A stretch of 64,000 nucleotides of DNA from positions 2,542,001 to 2,606,000 of the forward strand of contig JAPQWV010000001.1 of the NCBI GenBank assembly GCA_027422505.1, read 5' to 3'. Of the stretch, positions 34,193-45,288 are shown in pieces. A program made the translations under genes and the position numbers. The notes under the pieces were generated by a model that made no database searches, was not told the DNA's origin, and saw only the letters and a program-made list of their open reading frames with translations. Position 1 is the first letter of the stretch; each line of letters opens with the position of its first letter. This DNA comes from Craterostigma plantagineum (lineage: Eukaryota > Streptophyta > Magnoliopsida > Lamiales > Linderniaceae).

Positions 34193-36738
34193 ATGATTTA
34201 TTTGATCAACTTCAGGGCGCAACGGTGTTTTCAAAAATAGATCTAAGATCGGGATATCATCAATTGAAAGTTCGAAAAGAAGATATTCCGAAGACGGCAT
34301 TCAGGACCAGATATGGACACTACGAATTTTTGGTTATGCCTTTCGGGGTGACTAATGCGCCAGCGGCATTTATGGATCTAATGAATCGAGTGTTCAAACA
34401 ATTTTTGGACAAGTTTGTCATTGTGTTCATTGATGACATTCTTATTTACTCGAAAACGAAGGAGGAACATGAGCAACATTTGAGGATAGTTCTCGAGATA
34501 TTACGAGAAAATAAATTATATGCCAAGTTCAAGAAATGTGAGTTCTGGTTGAATCAAGTCGCATTTTTGGGCCACATTATTTCTGGAGAAGGAATTTCTG
34601 TGGATCCTAGCAAAATTGAAGCTATCAACAATTGGCCTCAACCAACCAATGTTACAGAAGTAAGGAGTTTTCTTGGCTTAGCTGGATACTACAGGAAGTT
34701 TATTAAGGACTTCTCAAAGATTGCGTCAACACTGACAAAGTTAACAAGGAAGAATGTTCCATTCCATTGGAGCGAGGAGTGCGAGCAAAGTTTTCAAGAG
34801 TTAAAGAAGAGACTCACTTCAGCTCCAGTTCTTACAATACCATCAGGGACTGGAGGATTTTCAGTCTATAGCGATGCATCAAGGAATGGTTTGGGCTGTG
34901 TATTAATGCAACATGGAAAAGTAATTGCATATGCCTCTCGGCAATTGAAGGAGTATGAAAAGAATTATCCGACTCATGACTTGGAGCTAGCTGCTGTGGT
35001 TTTTGCTCTAAAAATTTGGAGGCATTATTTATATGGGGAACGATGTGAAATTTTTACGGATCATAAGAGTCTGAAATATTTCTTCACTCAGAAGGAATTA
35101 AACATGAGACAAAGACGGTGGTTGGAACTGGTTAAAGACTACGATTGTGTAATTAGTTACCACCCAGGCAAAGCAAATGTAGTGGCTGATGCATTAAGTC
35201 GAAAAGCGGTAAGTGCAGAGTTACAATTATTGGAGGTGGAGGTAGTGCAATTGGGAGAAGTCGAAGCAAAGTTAGCAGCATTAACTCTACAACCTACGAT
35301 ATTGGAACAAATCAAACGGGTGCAAGAAAATGATGAATTATATCTGAAAATCAAAGACGCACAGACGGAGCAAACTTCAACTGACTTCAAAATACAAGAA
35401 GATGGAAGTCTATATTACAAGGACCGTTTATACGTACCTGATGATACAGAGATTCGAAGAATAGTAATGGCAGAAGCACATGCGACGGCATATTCAGTAC
35501 ATCCAGGAGCTACAAAAATGTATCGAGATCTGCGAAAAAATTATTGGTGGCCGGGAATGAAAAGAGACATTGCGACATTTGTAAGTCAATGTCTAACATG
35601 TCAACAAATAAAAGCGGAACATCAAAGACCGGCAGGGACATTACAGCCTTTGCCAATACCTGAGTGGAAGTGGGATCATATTACGATGGATTTCGTGGTT
35701 GGTCTACCAAAGACTGTAAAAGGTTATGATGCTATTTGGGTTATAGTCGACCGATTGACTAAGTCTGCTCATTTTCTACCCATAAGCTCGATATTTTCCC
35801 TGGAGCGATATGCAGAAATATATATACAAGAAATTGTTCGACTTCATGGGATTCCATTATCAATTATTTCGGATCGAGATTCGCGATTCTTATCAAATTT
35901 TTGGAAGAGTCTGCAGAAAGCAATGGGGACTAAGTTATCTTTTAGTACGGCTTATCATCCTCAGACGGATGGACAATCAGAACGAACTATCCAGACTTTG
36001 GAAGACATGTTGCGAGCATGTGTTTTGGATTTTAAGGGAAACTGGAGCAAATATTTGTCGTTGATTGAGTTTTCCTATAACAATAGTTATCATTCAACTA
36101 TTGGGATGGCACCGTATGAAGCCTTGTATGGACGCAAATGTCGATCTCCCATACATTGGGATGAAGTTGGTGAACGTGCGATGTTAGGACCTAACATGGT
36201 TCAAGAGATGACTGAGGCAATCGCAAAAATACGAGAGAGAATGCAAACGGCTCAAAGTCGACAAAAGAGTTATGCAGACCAAAGACGCAGACCGTTGGAA
36301 TTTGAAATAGATGACTGGGTATTTATCAAAGTATCTCCGATGAAAGGCGTGAAACGGTTTGGGCGAAAGGGTAAATTGAGCCCAAGATACATTGGACCTT
36401 TTAGAGTAATTAAAAGAGTCGGAGAAGTAGCTTATCAACTGGAACTACCATCCTCATTGGCACAAGTTCATGATGTTTTCCATGTATCGACATTGCGGAA
36501 ATATGTTGCTGATCCGAATCATGTTTTGAGAAATGAATTTCTATACCAACAGCTCAAGCCAGATTTGAGTTATGAAGAGAAACCAGTGGAAATTCTGATG
36601 TATGAAGTGAAGAGACTTCGAAATAAAGAGATTCCGTTGGTAAAAGTGTTATGGCAGAATCAATCAACTGAAGAAGCTACGTGGGAACGTGAAGATGATA
36701 TGAGAAGTCGGTACCCAGAATTGTTTCAACCAATTTGA
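34186..36738 (+). CDS. Tekay RT-RNase H-integrase-chromodomain (C-terminal part)
   Basis: The continuation of the polyprotein is open from about 34186. RT has '[20 protein letters not shown]' and the FIDD active site (~34426-34437). RNase H has '[13 protein letters not shown]', '[12 protein letters not shown]' and 'TDHKSLKYF'. Integrase has the HHCC zinc module ('[12 protein letters not shown]...CLTCQQIK'), D...D...E residues in '[10 protein letters not shown]', '[10 protein letters not shown]' and '[19 protein letters not shown]', and a GPY/F-like 'YIGPFRVI'. The last ~60 residues ('[18 protein letters not shown]') are a chromodomain that, in chromoviruses, steers integration toward heterochromatin. 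Apart from the frameshift at its start the frame is fully open. Confidence 0.95.
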   Translation, partial: RIDDLFDQLQGATVFSKIDLRSGYHQLKVRKEDIPKTAFRTRYGHYEFLVMPFGVTNAPAAFMDLMNRVFKQFLDKFVIVFIDDILIYSKTKEEHEQHLRIVLEILRENKLYAKFKKCEFWLNQVAFLGHIISGEGISVDPSKIEAINNWPQPTNVTEVRSFLGLAGYYRKFIKDFSKIASTLTKLTRKNVPFHWSEECEQSFQELKKRLTSAPVLTIPSGTGGFSVYSDASRNGLGCVLMQHGKVIAYASRQLKEYEKNYPTHDLELAAVVFALKIWRHYLYGERCEIFTDHKSLKYFFTQKELNMRQRRWLELVKDYDCVISYHPGKANVVADALSRKAVSAELQLLEVEVVQLGEVEAKLAALTLQPTILEQIKRVQENDELYLKIKDAQTEQTSTDFKIQEDGSLYYKDRLYVPDDTEIRRIVMAEAHATAYSVHPGATKMYRDLRKNYWWPGMKRDIATFVSQCLTCQQIKAEHQRPAGTLQPLPIPEWKWDHITMDFVVGLPKTVKGYDAIWVIVDRLTKSAHFLPISSIFSLERYAEIYIQEIVRLHGIPLSIISDRDSRFLSNFWKSLQKAMGTKLSFSTAYHPQTDGQSERTIQTLEDMLRACVLDFKGNWSKYLSLIEFSYNNSYHSTIGMAPYEALYGRKCRSPIHWDEVGERAMLGPNMVQEMTEAIAKIRERMQTAQSRQKSYADQRRRPLEFEIDDWVFIKVSPMKGVKRFGRKGKLSPRYIGPFRVIKRVGEVAYQLELPSSLAQVHDVFHVSTLRKYVADPNHVLRNEFLYQQLKPDLSYEEKPVEILMYEVKRLRNKEIPLVKVLWQNQSTEEATWEREDDMRSRYPELFQPI

Positions 36739-36758
36739 TTTCGAGGGCGAAATCCTCT

Positions 36759-36773
36759 TTAAGGGGGGGAGAA
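36759..36773 (+). promoter_or_regulatory. Tekay polypurine tract
   Basis: 'ttaagggggggagaa' directly precedes the 3' LTR, the plus-strand primer site. Confidence 0.9.
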
Positions 36774-39700
36774 TGTAATACCCGGGTCCCGTGCGTAAGT
36801 TGGCCAATAAATTTGCATGCATATTATGTGATTATATGATTTCATATTATTAATTTAGTGACTATATGATATCTAACATTATTTGGAAATTTAATATCGA
36901 GTTGAGGAATTATGAAATTAGGTTGTGTGGATAATATAATTTCGAAATATGATAATTTCGAAATTTAGGGTTTCTTTTGAATAAATTTCAAAACAAATGA
37001 ATAAGGAGAAGTTCGAAATTAATGGTTAAGGGAATTTCGAAATTTTAGGTGAGTTATTTAAAAATGTCGAGATGATTAAATGAAATAGAATGTCGAGATG
37101 TGATATAAGGTGATGTCGATATCTATAGGAAATTTGAATGAGAATGTCGATATAAGCTTTCTTGTGTGAAGTCGATATTTATCAATACGTCAAAAATTAA
37201 ATATTTTAAACAAGATATCGATATAAGTCTTGTGAAGTTGTTCAAGTTTTATGAATAATGAAAGAGACTTTGAGGAATGTGTCTAATACTTTAGAAATAT
37301 AATATAACTTCTTGCGTGATTAAAGATAAGATTAGGTTAAAAGTTCTTTGTCATTTAGTTATTATTGAATTCAAGTTGATAGATTAATATAGAAAGAAAA
37401 GGGTTATTAGGAGATAAGAACGTAGAGAAAGAACACCTTATTATCATTTTACAAAGATTTCGATTGAGTGAGAGGAGAGGAAAACTTGGAACGAAGTTCA
37501 TAAATAAGGTATGGAATTTATTAAGATATTTATGTTTTTAATTAGGGTTTGGTATATATTAAGGTTATTAAGAATGAAATGATTTAGAGGTTATTGTTTC
37601 ATGAGGTTTTTGAGTTATTAAAGAGTTGAATAGGTCGTCAAAAGTTCTTATGTTCTTGATAGATAAGGTTTTGATCGAAAGATTTTGAGAGTTTAGAAGT
37701 AAATAGTGTTTATAATTTCGAAATATTAGGGTTTGATTAGTTTCGAAATTTAAATAGTGTTTTATCAAGTTTTCGAAAGATTGTTAGTATGTAAAAATTT
37801 CGAAATGAAGTTCGAAACAAATTTCGAAATGAATTATGTGGAGTTCGAAAATTGTTTCGAAATTTAGTTTCGAAAGTTTTGAGAAATTCGAATGAGAAAT
37901 ATTGGGGCTTCGATGTTTGTCTCGAAATCAAAGTAAATGTCGAAGTGTTAGGTGAAGTGGTTACGAAATTTTGATAAATGTCGGGTAAAATGTCGAGGAG
38001 TCATCAAAGAGGGTTTCGAAATTTTTATGAGAGTGCCGAGATTTTTATATGTAAATGTCGAGACAAATTACTAAAAATGTCGAGCTGTTATTTGAAGTGG
38101 AATCGTGGGTAAGATGTCGACATTAGAAGTGAAAATCTCGAGTTATGAGATGACATGGGATTTCGACTAAAATAAGATATCGACATGAATATTATATATC
38201 ATGTGTAGTTAAAGATGTCGAATGAAAATGTCGAATGATATGTGTATTAGGTGAAATGATTTCGAGATTTTTGGTGGGTGGTGTTTCGACATCTTTGGGT
38301 ATTATTTAATAAATGTCGAACCGATCGAGACCTTATATATATAATGTCGATAGTTATATTGAAAATGTCGAAATGGATCTTGAATAAATGTCGAAGTACA
38401 TTAAAATCTCGACATGGTTTATTGGGGAGTTGAAAAAAAGTCGAATGAGGTGTGTGTATAGGGATGTAAGATGTCGACATGTTGAGAAGGGGGCTTCGAC
38501 TTTTATGAAATGTCGAGATTTAATAAGCAATGTTGAGTGTTATCTTAAAAAAATGTCGAAATCTATGTTTGTCTATATCAAAATCCATGGTATAATTTTA
38601 TAAATGTCGAAGCTTTGGTTGAATAATGATGAATGATGTCGAGAACTATTTTTGAAATAATACTTCTCAGTCTAAGTTAAAATTCAAATATTAGGGTTTC
38701 GAAATTTATAAAAGTCGAAACTAGGGTTTTCTAAATTAGGCCAATTTCATGAAATTGTAACTAAATTAATGAATTATAATTTTATATGTTTTTATAAATA
38801 GGATTCGAAGGTTAGCGATTTAACCGTGCAATAAGCTAAGGATACCAGGTAAGTGGGAATTTCACCTACAACACATAAATTGTTTGATATGTGTATTGTT
38901 ACGTGACTAATTGCTTCGATGAATACGTGGTATGTGAATTATCTGCTATATGCAATTGTTTGGAATAATTATTGTTGCATTATTTATGCATCATGATCAT
39001 ATGCACGCACGAAGTATATGAAGTATTTTGAGGAATGAGCGTGCATTGTATTACTCGAGTGGAAAGCGAGTTACATGTAATGTGGATAGACGAGAATGTA
39101 GCTATTACTACAAAGGCACCATGACGGGGGTAAGACCGTCGAATATATTTACCTAAATTATTTAGGTAATGGGAAGGCACATAGAATGAACTATAGTGCC
39201 AGGAAAGTAATTTGATAGAGGGGCGACCTGGTGAATGGTAAGATTGGAGATAAACCCTAATTTTATCCTAGCCAGTGTGGGCCACTATCGTATTTTATCC
39301 GAAGAGGATTTGAGCTCATGATATGATGGTGCGGTTAGTAAATAGCTATGGGCCCTGATGAAAATGAGAAATGAATGAGTATGATGTGAGTATAGTATTA
39401 GAAAGCACTGGCGCGGATGCCTTTGCTATTTTGGACACATGCATACATGCATATTTCCACTTACTGAGCTTTATAGCTCATCCCATGTTTTATGTGTTGT
39501 AGACGTAGCGAATCCGGTACGTAAACGTTTAGAGGACGAGGCTGGTCCTTCTGGAACTTCCGGTGACTTTTGAGGGTGATGTGTACATGGATGCGACCTG
39601 TGTGGCGGGCGTTATGTTTAATTATGGTGTTTTTGTAAAATACGTTTGTATTGTATGTAAAACCTGAACAATGTTTGTATTGTAAAATAGTTGGGTGTGG

Positions 39701-39812
39701 TGTTTTGTAAAATAGAAAAATTTTATCGATGTTTTATATGTAATATATTTTATATTTTATTTAGTCACGTAGGTTAGAGTAATAAAATAGTAGTAGATGG
39801 CGGGGCGTCACA
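36774..39812 (+). repeat. 3' LTR of the Tekay-type element
   Basis: 3039 bp, nearly identical to 29069-32113. The length difference is fully explained by one 8-bp deletion and two 1-bp insertions seen by eye. Confidence 0.95.
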
Positions 39813-39817
39813 TAAAC

Positions 39818-41609
39818 AAGGACATATTTGATCATTTTTATATCCTTCTTTTAATAGGTATTCGCTAAGGCGATTATACCACATACGTCCGGCTTGCTTT
39901 AAACCGTAAAGAGATCTGCATAGTTTGATCGAGTAAAGATCACGAGAACTATTACTATATTCTTCAGGCAGTTTAAATCCTTCAGGGAGTTTCATATAAA
40001 TATCACTATCTAACGAGCCATATAAATATGCCGTGACAACATCCATCAAACGCATTTCTAGGTTTTCGTTTGATGCAAGACTTATTAAATATCGAAAACT
40101 AGTCGCATCCACTACGGGAGAATACGTTTGATCATAATCAATGCCTGGTTTTTGAGAAAAACCTTGTGCTACAAGACGCGCCTTATATCGCACAATTTCA
40201 CTTTTCTCATTTCTTTTCCTCACAAAAACCCATTTATACCCTACGGGCTGCACATCTTCTGGTGTGCGCATTACTGGTCCAAAACCTTTACGTTTTGCCA
40301 GTGAATTCAATTCAGCTTGAATTGCGTCTTTCCACTTTGGCCAATCATCTCTAAGCTTACATTCATTCATAGACCTAGGTTCAAGATCCTCATTATCATT
40401 AACAATTATTTTTGCCACTGCATATGCAAAAATATCGTCGACGTTTATTTCATTTCGATTCCATATTTTTCTACTCATGACATAATTTATTGAGATCTCA
40501 TGATTATCAACATTTTCAGGTACCTGTGTTTCTTCTGGAAACTTTTCAATCGTCATGTCAGTAGACTCTTCAGGAGTAGTTTCCTCGGGACCACCTTGAA
40601 TTATTGCTCCTTTTCTTTTACGAGGAACTTTATCTTTAGAACCGATTGGTCTACCACGTTTTAAACGTGCCGTAGACTCACTAGCAGTGGTTATTTGTCC
40701 TTCAGGGATACTAATTTTAATCGGAGCATTAACAGCCGGAATATGAGATTTAGTAACTCTTTTAGGGTCAGTAAACGCGTCTGGTAATTGATTTGCTAAA
40801 TTTTGCAAATGAATTATCTTTTGAACTTCCAGTTCACATTGCTTAGTACGAGGATCATAATGAGATAATGATAATTCATTCCAACTAATTTTCTTTTCCG
40901 ACGTTTTTTCATCTCCCCCTAATGTTGGAAAAACTGATTCGTCAAAATGACAATCAGCAAATCTGGAATTAAATAAATTTCCAGTCTTTGGCTCGAGATA
41001 CTTAACTATAGATGGGGATTCAAAGCCAACATAAATTCCCAACCTTCTTTGAGGCCCCATCTTTGTACGTTGCGGTGGATTAATCGGAACATAGACCGCA
41101 CACCCAAATATTTTTAGGTGGGAAATATTTGGTTCCTGACCCTGAACCAATTGCATTGGGGAGACCTCATGGTAATGCGTTGGCCTAATGCGAATTAGCG
41201 CTGCCGCATGTAAAATAGCATGACCCCAAGCAGAAGTTGGGAGATTCGCTCTCATAAGTAATGGCCGAGCAATTAATTGTAAGCGCTTTATAAACGATTC
41301 TGCAAGACCGTTTTGTGTATGAACATAAGCTACTGGATGTTTTATCCCAATTGACATGCAATAATCATTAAATGCTTGTGAACAAAATTCACTTGCATTG
41401 TCAAGACGGATTGTCTTGATAGGATAACTGGGAAAATGAGCGCGTAACCGAATCAATTCACCTAATAATCTCGCAAATGCGAGGTTGCGAGTTGATAATA
41501 AGCATACATGTGACCATCTCGTCGATGCATCGATTAAAATCATAAAATAACGAAATGGTCCACACGGTGGGTGAATTGGCCCACATATATCGCCATGTAT
41601 CCGCTCCAA
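39818..41609 (-). pseudogene. Copia integrase and N-terminal reverse transcriptase
   Basis: The integrase core carries 'HGDICGPIHPPCGPFRYFMILID', the partner residues in 'IRLDNASEFCSQAF' and 'VHTQNGLAESFIKRL', and Copia integrase C-terminal text ('VYVGFESPSIVKYLEP'). A linker leads to RT: 'GYKWVFVRKRNEKSEIVRYKARLVAQGF', 'QTYSPVVDATSFRYLI', 'YLYGSLDSDIYMKLPEGF' and 'LYGLKQAGRMWY'. It ends where the Tekay LTR is inserted. The start at 41609 is not real: upstream protease and zinc-binding parts lie in another frame (41657-42253), separated by a frameshift at about 41690-41705. Confidence 0.92.
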
Positions 41610-41656
41610 AAATTTAGAAGATTCATTTCTTATTTTTAATTGCGAAGGCCGAATAA

Positions 41657-42253
41657 TTAATTTTCCTTGAGAGCATGCAACACAAGAGAATTCATTAAAT
41701 TGAAGTATTTTCGATTATTCAAAGAATGACCACATGAATTCTCAATAATTCTTCGCATCATTATAGAACCGGGATGGCCCAACCGGTTATGCCAAATAAT
41801 AAACTCATCATCATTTGTAAACTTCTGGTTTACAATTGTATATGATTCAAACGTAGAAATATGCGTGTAGTACAATCCCGAGGAATAAGAAGGTAATTTT
41901 TCCAATACAACTTTCTCTTCGGAAATAATACTTGTAATATACAAGTATTCAGCTTTACCTTCATCTTTAGTCTCAATGTGATATCCATTCCGGCGGATAT
42001 CTTTAAAACTCAATAAATTTCTATTCGACTTTGAAGAATATAATGCATCATCTACGCAAAATTTTGTTCCTCGGGGCAAAATTATTATTGCTCTTGCGGA
42101 GCCTTCGATAATATTTGTACTACCACATATAGTACTAACATGTGACTCTTTCATCACAAGAGAAGAAAAATATTTCTTGTCTTTAAATATTGAATGCGTT
42201 GTTGCACTGTCTGCGAGACATAATTCTTTGTCATTCGTACGAGAAACGTCCAT
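41657..42253 (-). pseudogene. Copia protease and GAG-pre-integrase region
   Basis: The frame begins with 'CLADSATTHSIFKDKKYF', the aspartic protease region of this Copia type (D-S-A in place of D-S-G). It continues through 'NLLSFKDIRRNGYHIET' and the pre-integrase 'IWHNRLGHPGSIMMRRII'. A frameshift then diverts it to a stop at 41657, and integrase resumes in another frame. It directly follows gag. Confidence 0.85.
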
Positions 42254-42375
42254 TTTCTTAGAAGCAGAAAATAAAATAATATTAATATTATAAGATTAAA
42301 AGAAATATAATACAATGGATAAATTAAAATATTATTGATAAAATTGCATCACATCAGTATAATTGAAAAGACTTC

Positions 42376-43437
42376 TTAGACATTTCTAGGATTATCACCT
42401 TCGGGGTAGTTTACAATAGTTTCACCTTCGGGGTGACTACCACTAGTTTCACCTTCTGGGTTATTGACAAAAAAATCTGCAACATCTAGAGAAGTAAAAT
42501 CATTAAAGCCATCGTCGGCGAGACCAAGATCACTAAGAAAGTTTGTCTCGACATTTTTCTCTTTCTTCTTCAACGATGCCTGGTAGAGGTCGACGAAATG
42601 CTTTGGCGTACGACAGGTACGAGACCAATGACCTTTCAAGACGCAACTGTGGCATTCATTTTCCACTTTCTTTTTACCTTGATCACCATCTTTCTCATAA
42701 TTGTTACCCTTCCACTTCTGGTGGTGAGTTGCATTTTTGGCATAACCACCACGATTATAATGATTCCTTCCACGTCCACGATCACGACCACGACCACGTC
42801 CTCTAACTTGCTTATAATCATGTTGCACGACTAACGCGTTTACTTCAGGAAACGGTGCAGCACCAGTTGGACGGGCCTCGTGATTTTTCAACAAAAGCTC
42901 ATTGTTTTGTTCAGCAACAAGAAGACAAGAGATCAATTCAGAATATTTTTTAAAACCCTTTTCACGATATTGTTGCTGCAGGAGCACATTCGAAGCGTGA
43001 AAAGTGGAGAAAGTTTTCTCCAACATGTCTTCATCAGTCACTTTCTCGCCACATAATTGCAATTGAGAACCGATTCTAAAGATTGCTGAATTATACTCAC
43101 TTACGGTTTTGAAATCTTGCAGACGCAAGTGTATCCAATCGTAACGAGCTCGTGGAAGAGTAACCGCCTTTTGATGTTCGTACCTTTCCTTCAAGCTTTT
43201 CCACAAGACAAGTGGATCTTTGATCGTCAAGTACTCACTTTTTAGACCCTCGTCAAGATGGTGACGGAGAAATATCATTGCTTTGGCCTTTTCATGATTA
43301 GTGGCTTCATTTTCGGCTTTTATGGTCTCACCAAGACCATTAGCATCTAGATGGATTTCAGCATCTAGAACTCATGACAAGTAATTCTTCCCCGTGATAT
43401 CAAGAGCGACGAACTCAAGTTTTGCAAGGTTAGCCAT
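42376..43437 (-). pseudogene. Copia Gag with an internal stop
   Basis: Gag starts at an ATG at 43437 ('MANLAKLEFVALDITGKNYL') but hits TGA at 43372-43374, where the family has a Trp codon, consistent with one G-to-A change. The frame then stays open to 42376. The UBN2-type Gag core includes 'MIFLRHHLDEGLKSEYL', 'YDWIHLRLQDFKTVSEYNSAIFRI' and 'LLQQQYREKGFKKYSELISCLL'. A basic RGRGRG stretch and a CCHC knuckle ('CHSCVLKGHWSRTC') follow. Gag would form the particle shell. Confidence 0.9.
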
Positions 43438-43514
43438 AACGAAAAAGCGTATTAGAAAATACGTAAAGTACAAAGAACCGAACTTACTCAATAAGAAATA
43501 AACGTCGCTTCGGC

Positions 43515-43535
43515 TAGAGTCTCGTGCTGATAACG
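43515..43535 (-). promoter_or_regulatory. Copia primer-binding region
   Basis: On the minus strand 'cgttatcagcacgagact' directly follows the 5' LTR. 'TTATCAGCACGAG' text next to an LTR is familiar from plant Copia elements and resembles a modified initiator-Met site, but I cannot assign the tRNA with certainty. Confidence 0.55.
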
Positions 43536-43804
43536 TGTTGTGAAATTATTGCAGGAGAGTGATTATAAAGCATAAGAGGGAATTCATTCATTCACTTTTA
43601 CCATTTCACTTCACAAACACCTCTATTTATAGGCTTGAGGTAGCCTTTACATTTGATGTTACATAGTGTAAATAAATTACAATTAAGGGGCCATAAACAT
43701 GAGGAGGTTATGGGTTAAGTATGGAGATCCTGGGTTGATAATGTGGAGGTTATGAGTTGAAAAGAATGTGAGTGGACATCCACATAAAATACATATTTAT
43801 AACA
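43536..43804 (-). repeat. 5' LTR of the split Copia element
   Basis: 269 bp, partner of 27543-27810, followed by the TATTT duplication. Confidence 0.93.
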
Positions 43805-44054
43805 TATTTTACTTTTTTACTTTTTAAAGGAAAGTCTTTTCGTTCGTTCTTCACAATCACATGTGGTCGTCAGCTCAGCTCCACTTAGAACGTGCTATAA
43901 GGTGCGCGCGCATGTGGGGCCCATCAAAATTTCCCTAATTATCGAAACAGCAAAAGGCTTGATTTACTTTGGTTTAGCCCAAATCCATTAATTTCTCAGC
44001 CGATTGTTATTTTTATTTAAATTTTGCTGATATAGGGCACAATTATTAATATTT

Positions 44055-44263
44055 TTTTTTTTTGGTAACCGGGGAAAGCCGATGGTGAAACCCCGGGGCC
44101 GACCCACTACCTGCTAAACGGGCCGACCAGTTCAATCGCACATGTCTGGGCCCATGTGGGCAGGCCTGGAGAAATGTCACAGGGTGGAGGTTCGAACCCA
44201 GGACCTCCCCCAACATGACTCCAGGCACCTCCCCCTCAACCAGTAGAGCTAAGGGCTCATCGG
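44055..44263 (-). mobile_element. tRNA-derived SINE
   Basis: On the minus strand the element begins 'gccgatgagcccttagctc', then has an A-box-like 'tagctctactggttgagg', a B box GGTTCGAACCT, a ~150-bp body and an A-rich tail of about 12 A. It is flanked by a perfect ~15-bp duplication caattattaatattt (44040-44054 and 44264-44278), as expected for LINE-mediated insertion. It encodes no protein; Pol III transcription is inferred from the boxes. Confidence 0.9.
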
Positions 44264-44316
44264 CAATTATTAATATTTAACATATTTCTGGTGTGTTCAG
44301 GCTTTGCTGTTCCATC

Positions 44317-44834
44317 CAGCATTTTAAAAAGCGTATTGCGCAGTGCGTAGCATTTTAGTTTCGATATTGCGTAGTATAGATAACGTAGTGTATTGCGTGA
44401 GTATTTTATCATACCACATACACAAGTAAACAAACCATTATAAGAAAAGAAATAACGATAAACATTAATCTGATTATATCTAAGCAAACTTCACGAGCTA
44501 TATACATATATATATGTGCGTGTGTTGCATGTTAAATTTTATTATTTTCAATTTTAAGTAATTTATTATTTTATATTATTTCTCCAATAAAAATTCTTCG
44601 GCACATGATGCGATGTATTGCCAAATTGAAGAATTAGCCGTCATTTGCCTTAACTTGAAGCAATTTTCAAGCTAGGATAAATTTATTTTGTGATTTTTAT
44701 TATATTTTTAGATTTTATAAAGAAGGAAAAATTTAAAAGAATGAAAAAAATGCTATTTTTATTACGCTACAAGACGAGAAATTTACGCTATATTACTCTA
44801 CAAAGCGCACTACACTGCGCTGTTTAAAACACTG
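44317..44834. mobile_element. Probable hAT-like MITE
   Basis: The ends are 'cagcattttaaaaagcg' and, in reverse complement, 'cagtgttttaaacagcg', followed on both sides by 'gcgcagtg' and 'gcgta' motifs. The 8-bp flanks gttccatc and gttctagc agree at 6 of 8 positions. The interior is AT-rich and non-coding. Confidence 0.5.
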
Positions 44835-44842
44835 GTTCTAGC

Positions 44843-45288
44843 CGACTGAATATAATCAAACTCCATTAAATTTTAATACGCGCATATATAATAAAGTGAA
44901 ACACAATATTGGGTACAAAATAGCGTACAAAAATGCCACATGCCAATTAAATTGAATTATACACAATTGGATAGATAAGATAAAAAAATAAAAACTCAAT
45001 AAAAATTGTTTTTTAATATGGTGTTTGTAATATCATACTAAATGGGCTTTATTAGATTAGGGTAATACCTTCTCTTATCAGGCCTATTTCCATGCAAGCA
45101 CATATAAAAATGATAGATTTATGATTTCAATTTTCAACAAACGCGAAGTATCCAAATTCAGAAATCCAATCGTTAATAAATAAAAGTCCAGAAACATCCA
45201 TCCAACCAACATCATCATCCATCACAAGAAAATAGCACTAATAAAAACTCATCAAATTCAAGAAATAAAAGGAAAGAAAATGAAGGAC
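44843..45288. other. Intergenic, 3' side of the RCC1-repeat gene
   Basis: AT-rich, no ORF. The segment nearest 45289 is expected to be the 3' untranslated region of the minus-strand gene. Confidence 0.5.

Larger units (their letters stand above)
29069..39812 (+). mobile_element. Tekay/Del-type chromovirus (Ty3/gypsy), very young
   Basis: A 10,744-bp element flanked by a perfect TAAAC duplication (29064-29068 and 39813-39817), inserted in the RT gene of the Copia element. LTRs are 3045 and 3039 bp, TGTAATACCC...GGCGTCACA. By eye they differ by two substitutions (near 29765 and 30895), one 8-bp indel and two 1-bp indels, so insertion was recent. The internal part has an initiator-Met primer site, gag with zinc knuckle, protease, RT, RNase H, integrase and a C-terminal chromodomain. 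Long LTRs plus chromodomain indicate the Tekay/Del lineage. One frameshift near 34181-34186 is the only visible coding defect. Confidence 0.95.
27543..43804 (-). mobile_element. Ty1/copia retrotransposon, split by a nested Tekay element
   Basis: LTRs of 268 and 269 bp (27543-27810 and 43536-43804) have TGTTG...TAACA ends and are flanked by a perfect TATTT duplication (27538-27542 and 43805-43809). Coding runs on the minus strand in order gag, protease, integrase, RT, RNase H, the Copia order. A 10.7-kb chromovirus sits inside the RT region. By eye the LTRs differ at about four substitutions and one indel (~1.5%), so this element is older than its guest. Gag carries a nonsense codon, pol a frameshift, and RT is interrupted, so it is dead. 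Short LTRs suggest the Ale or Ivana lineage, which I could not settle. Confidence 0.93.
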
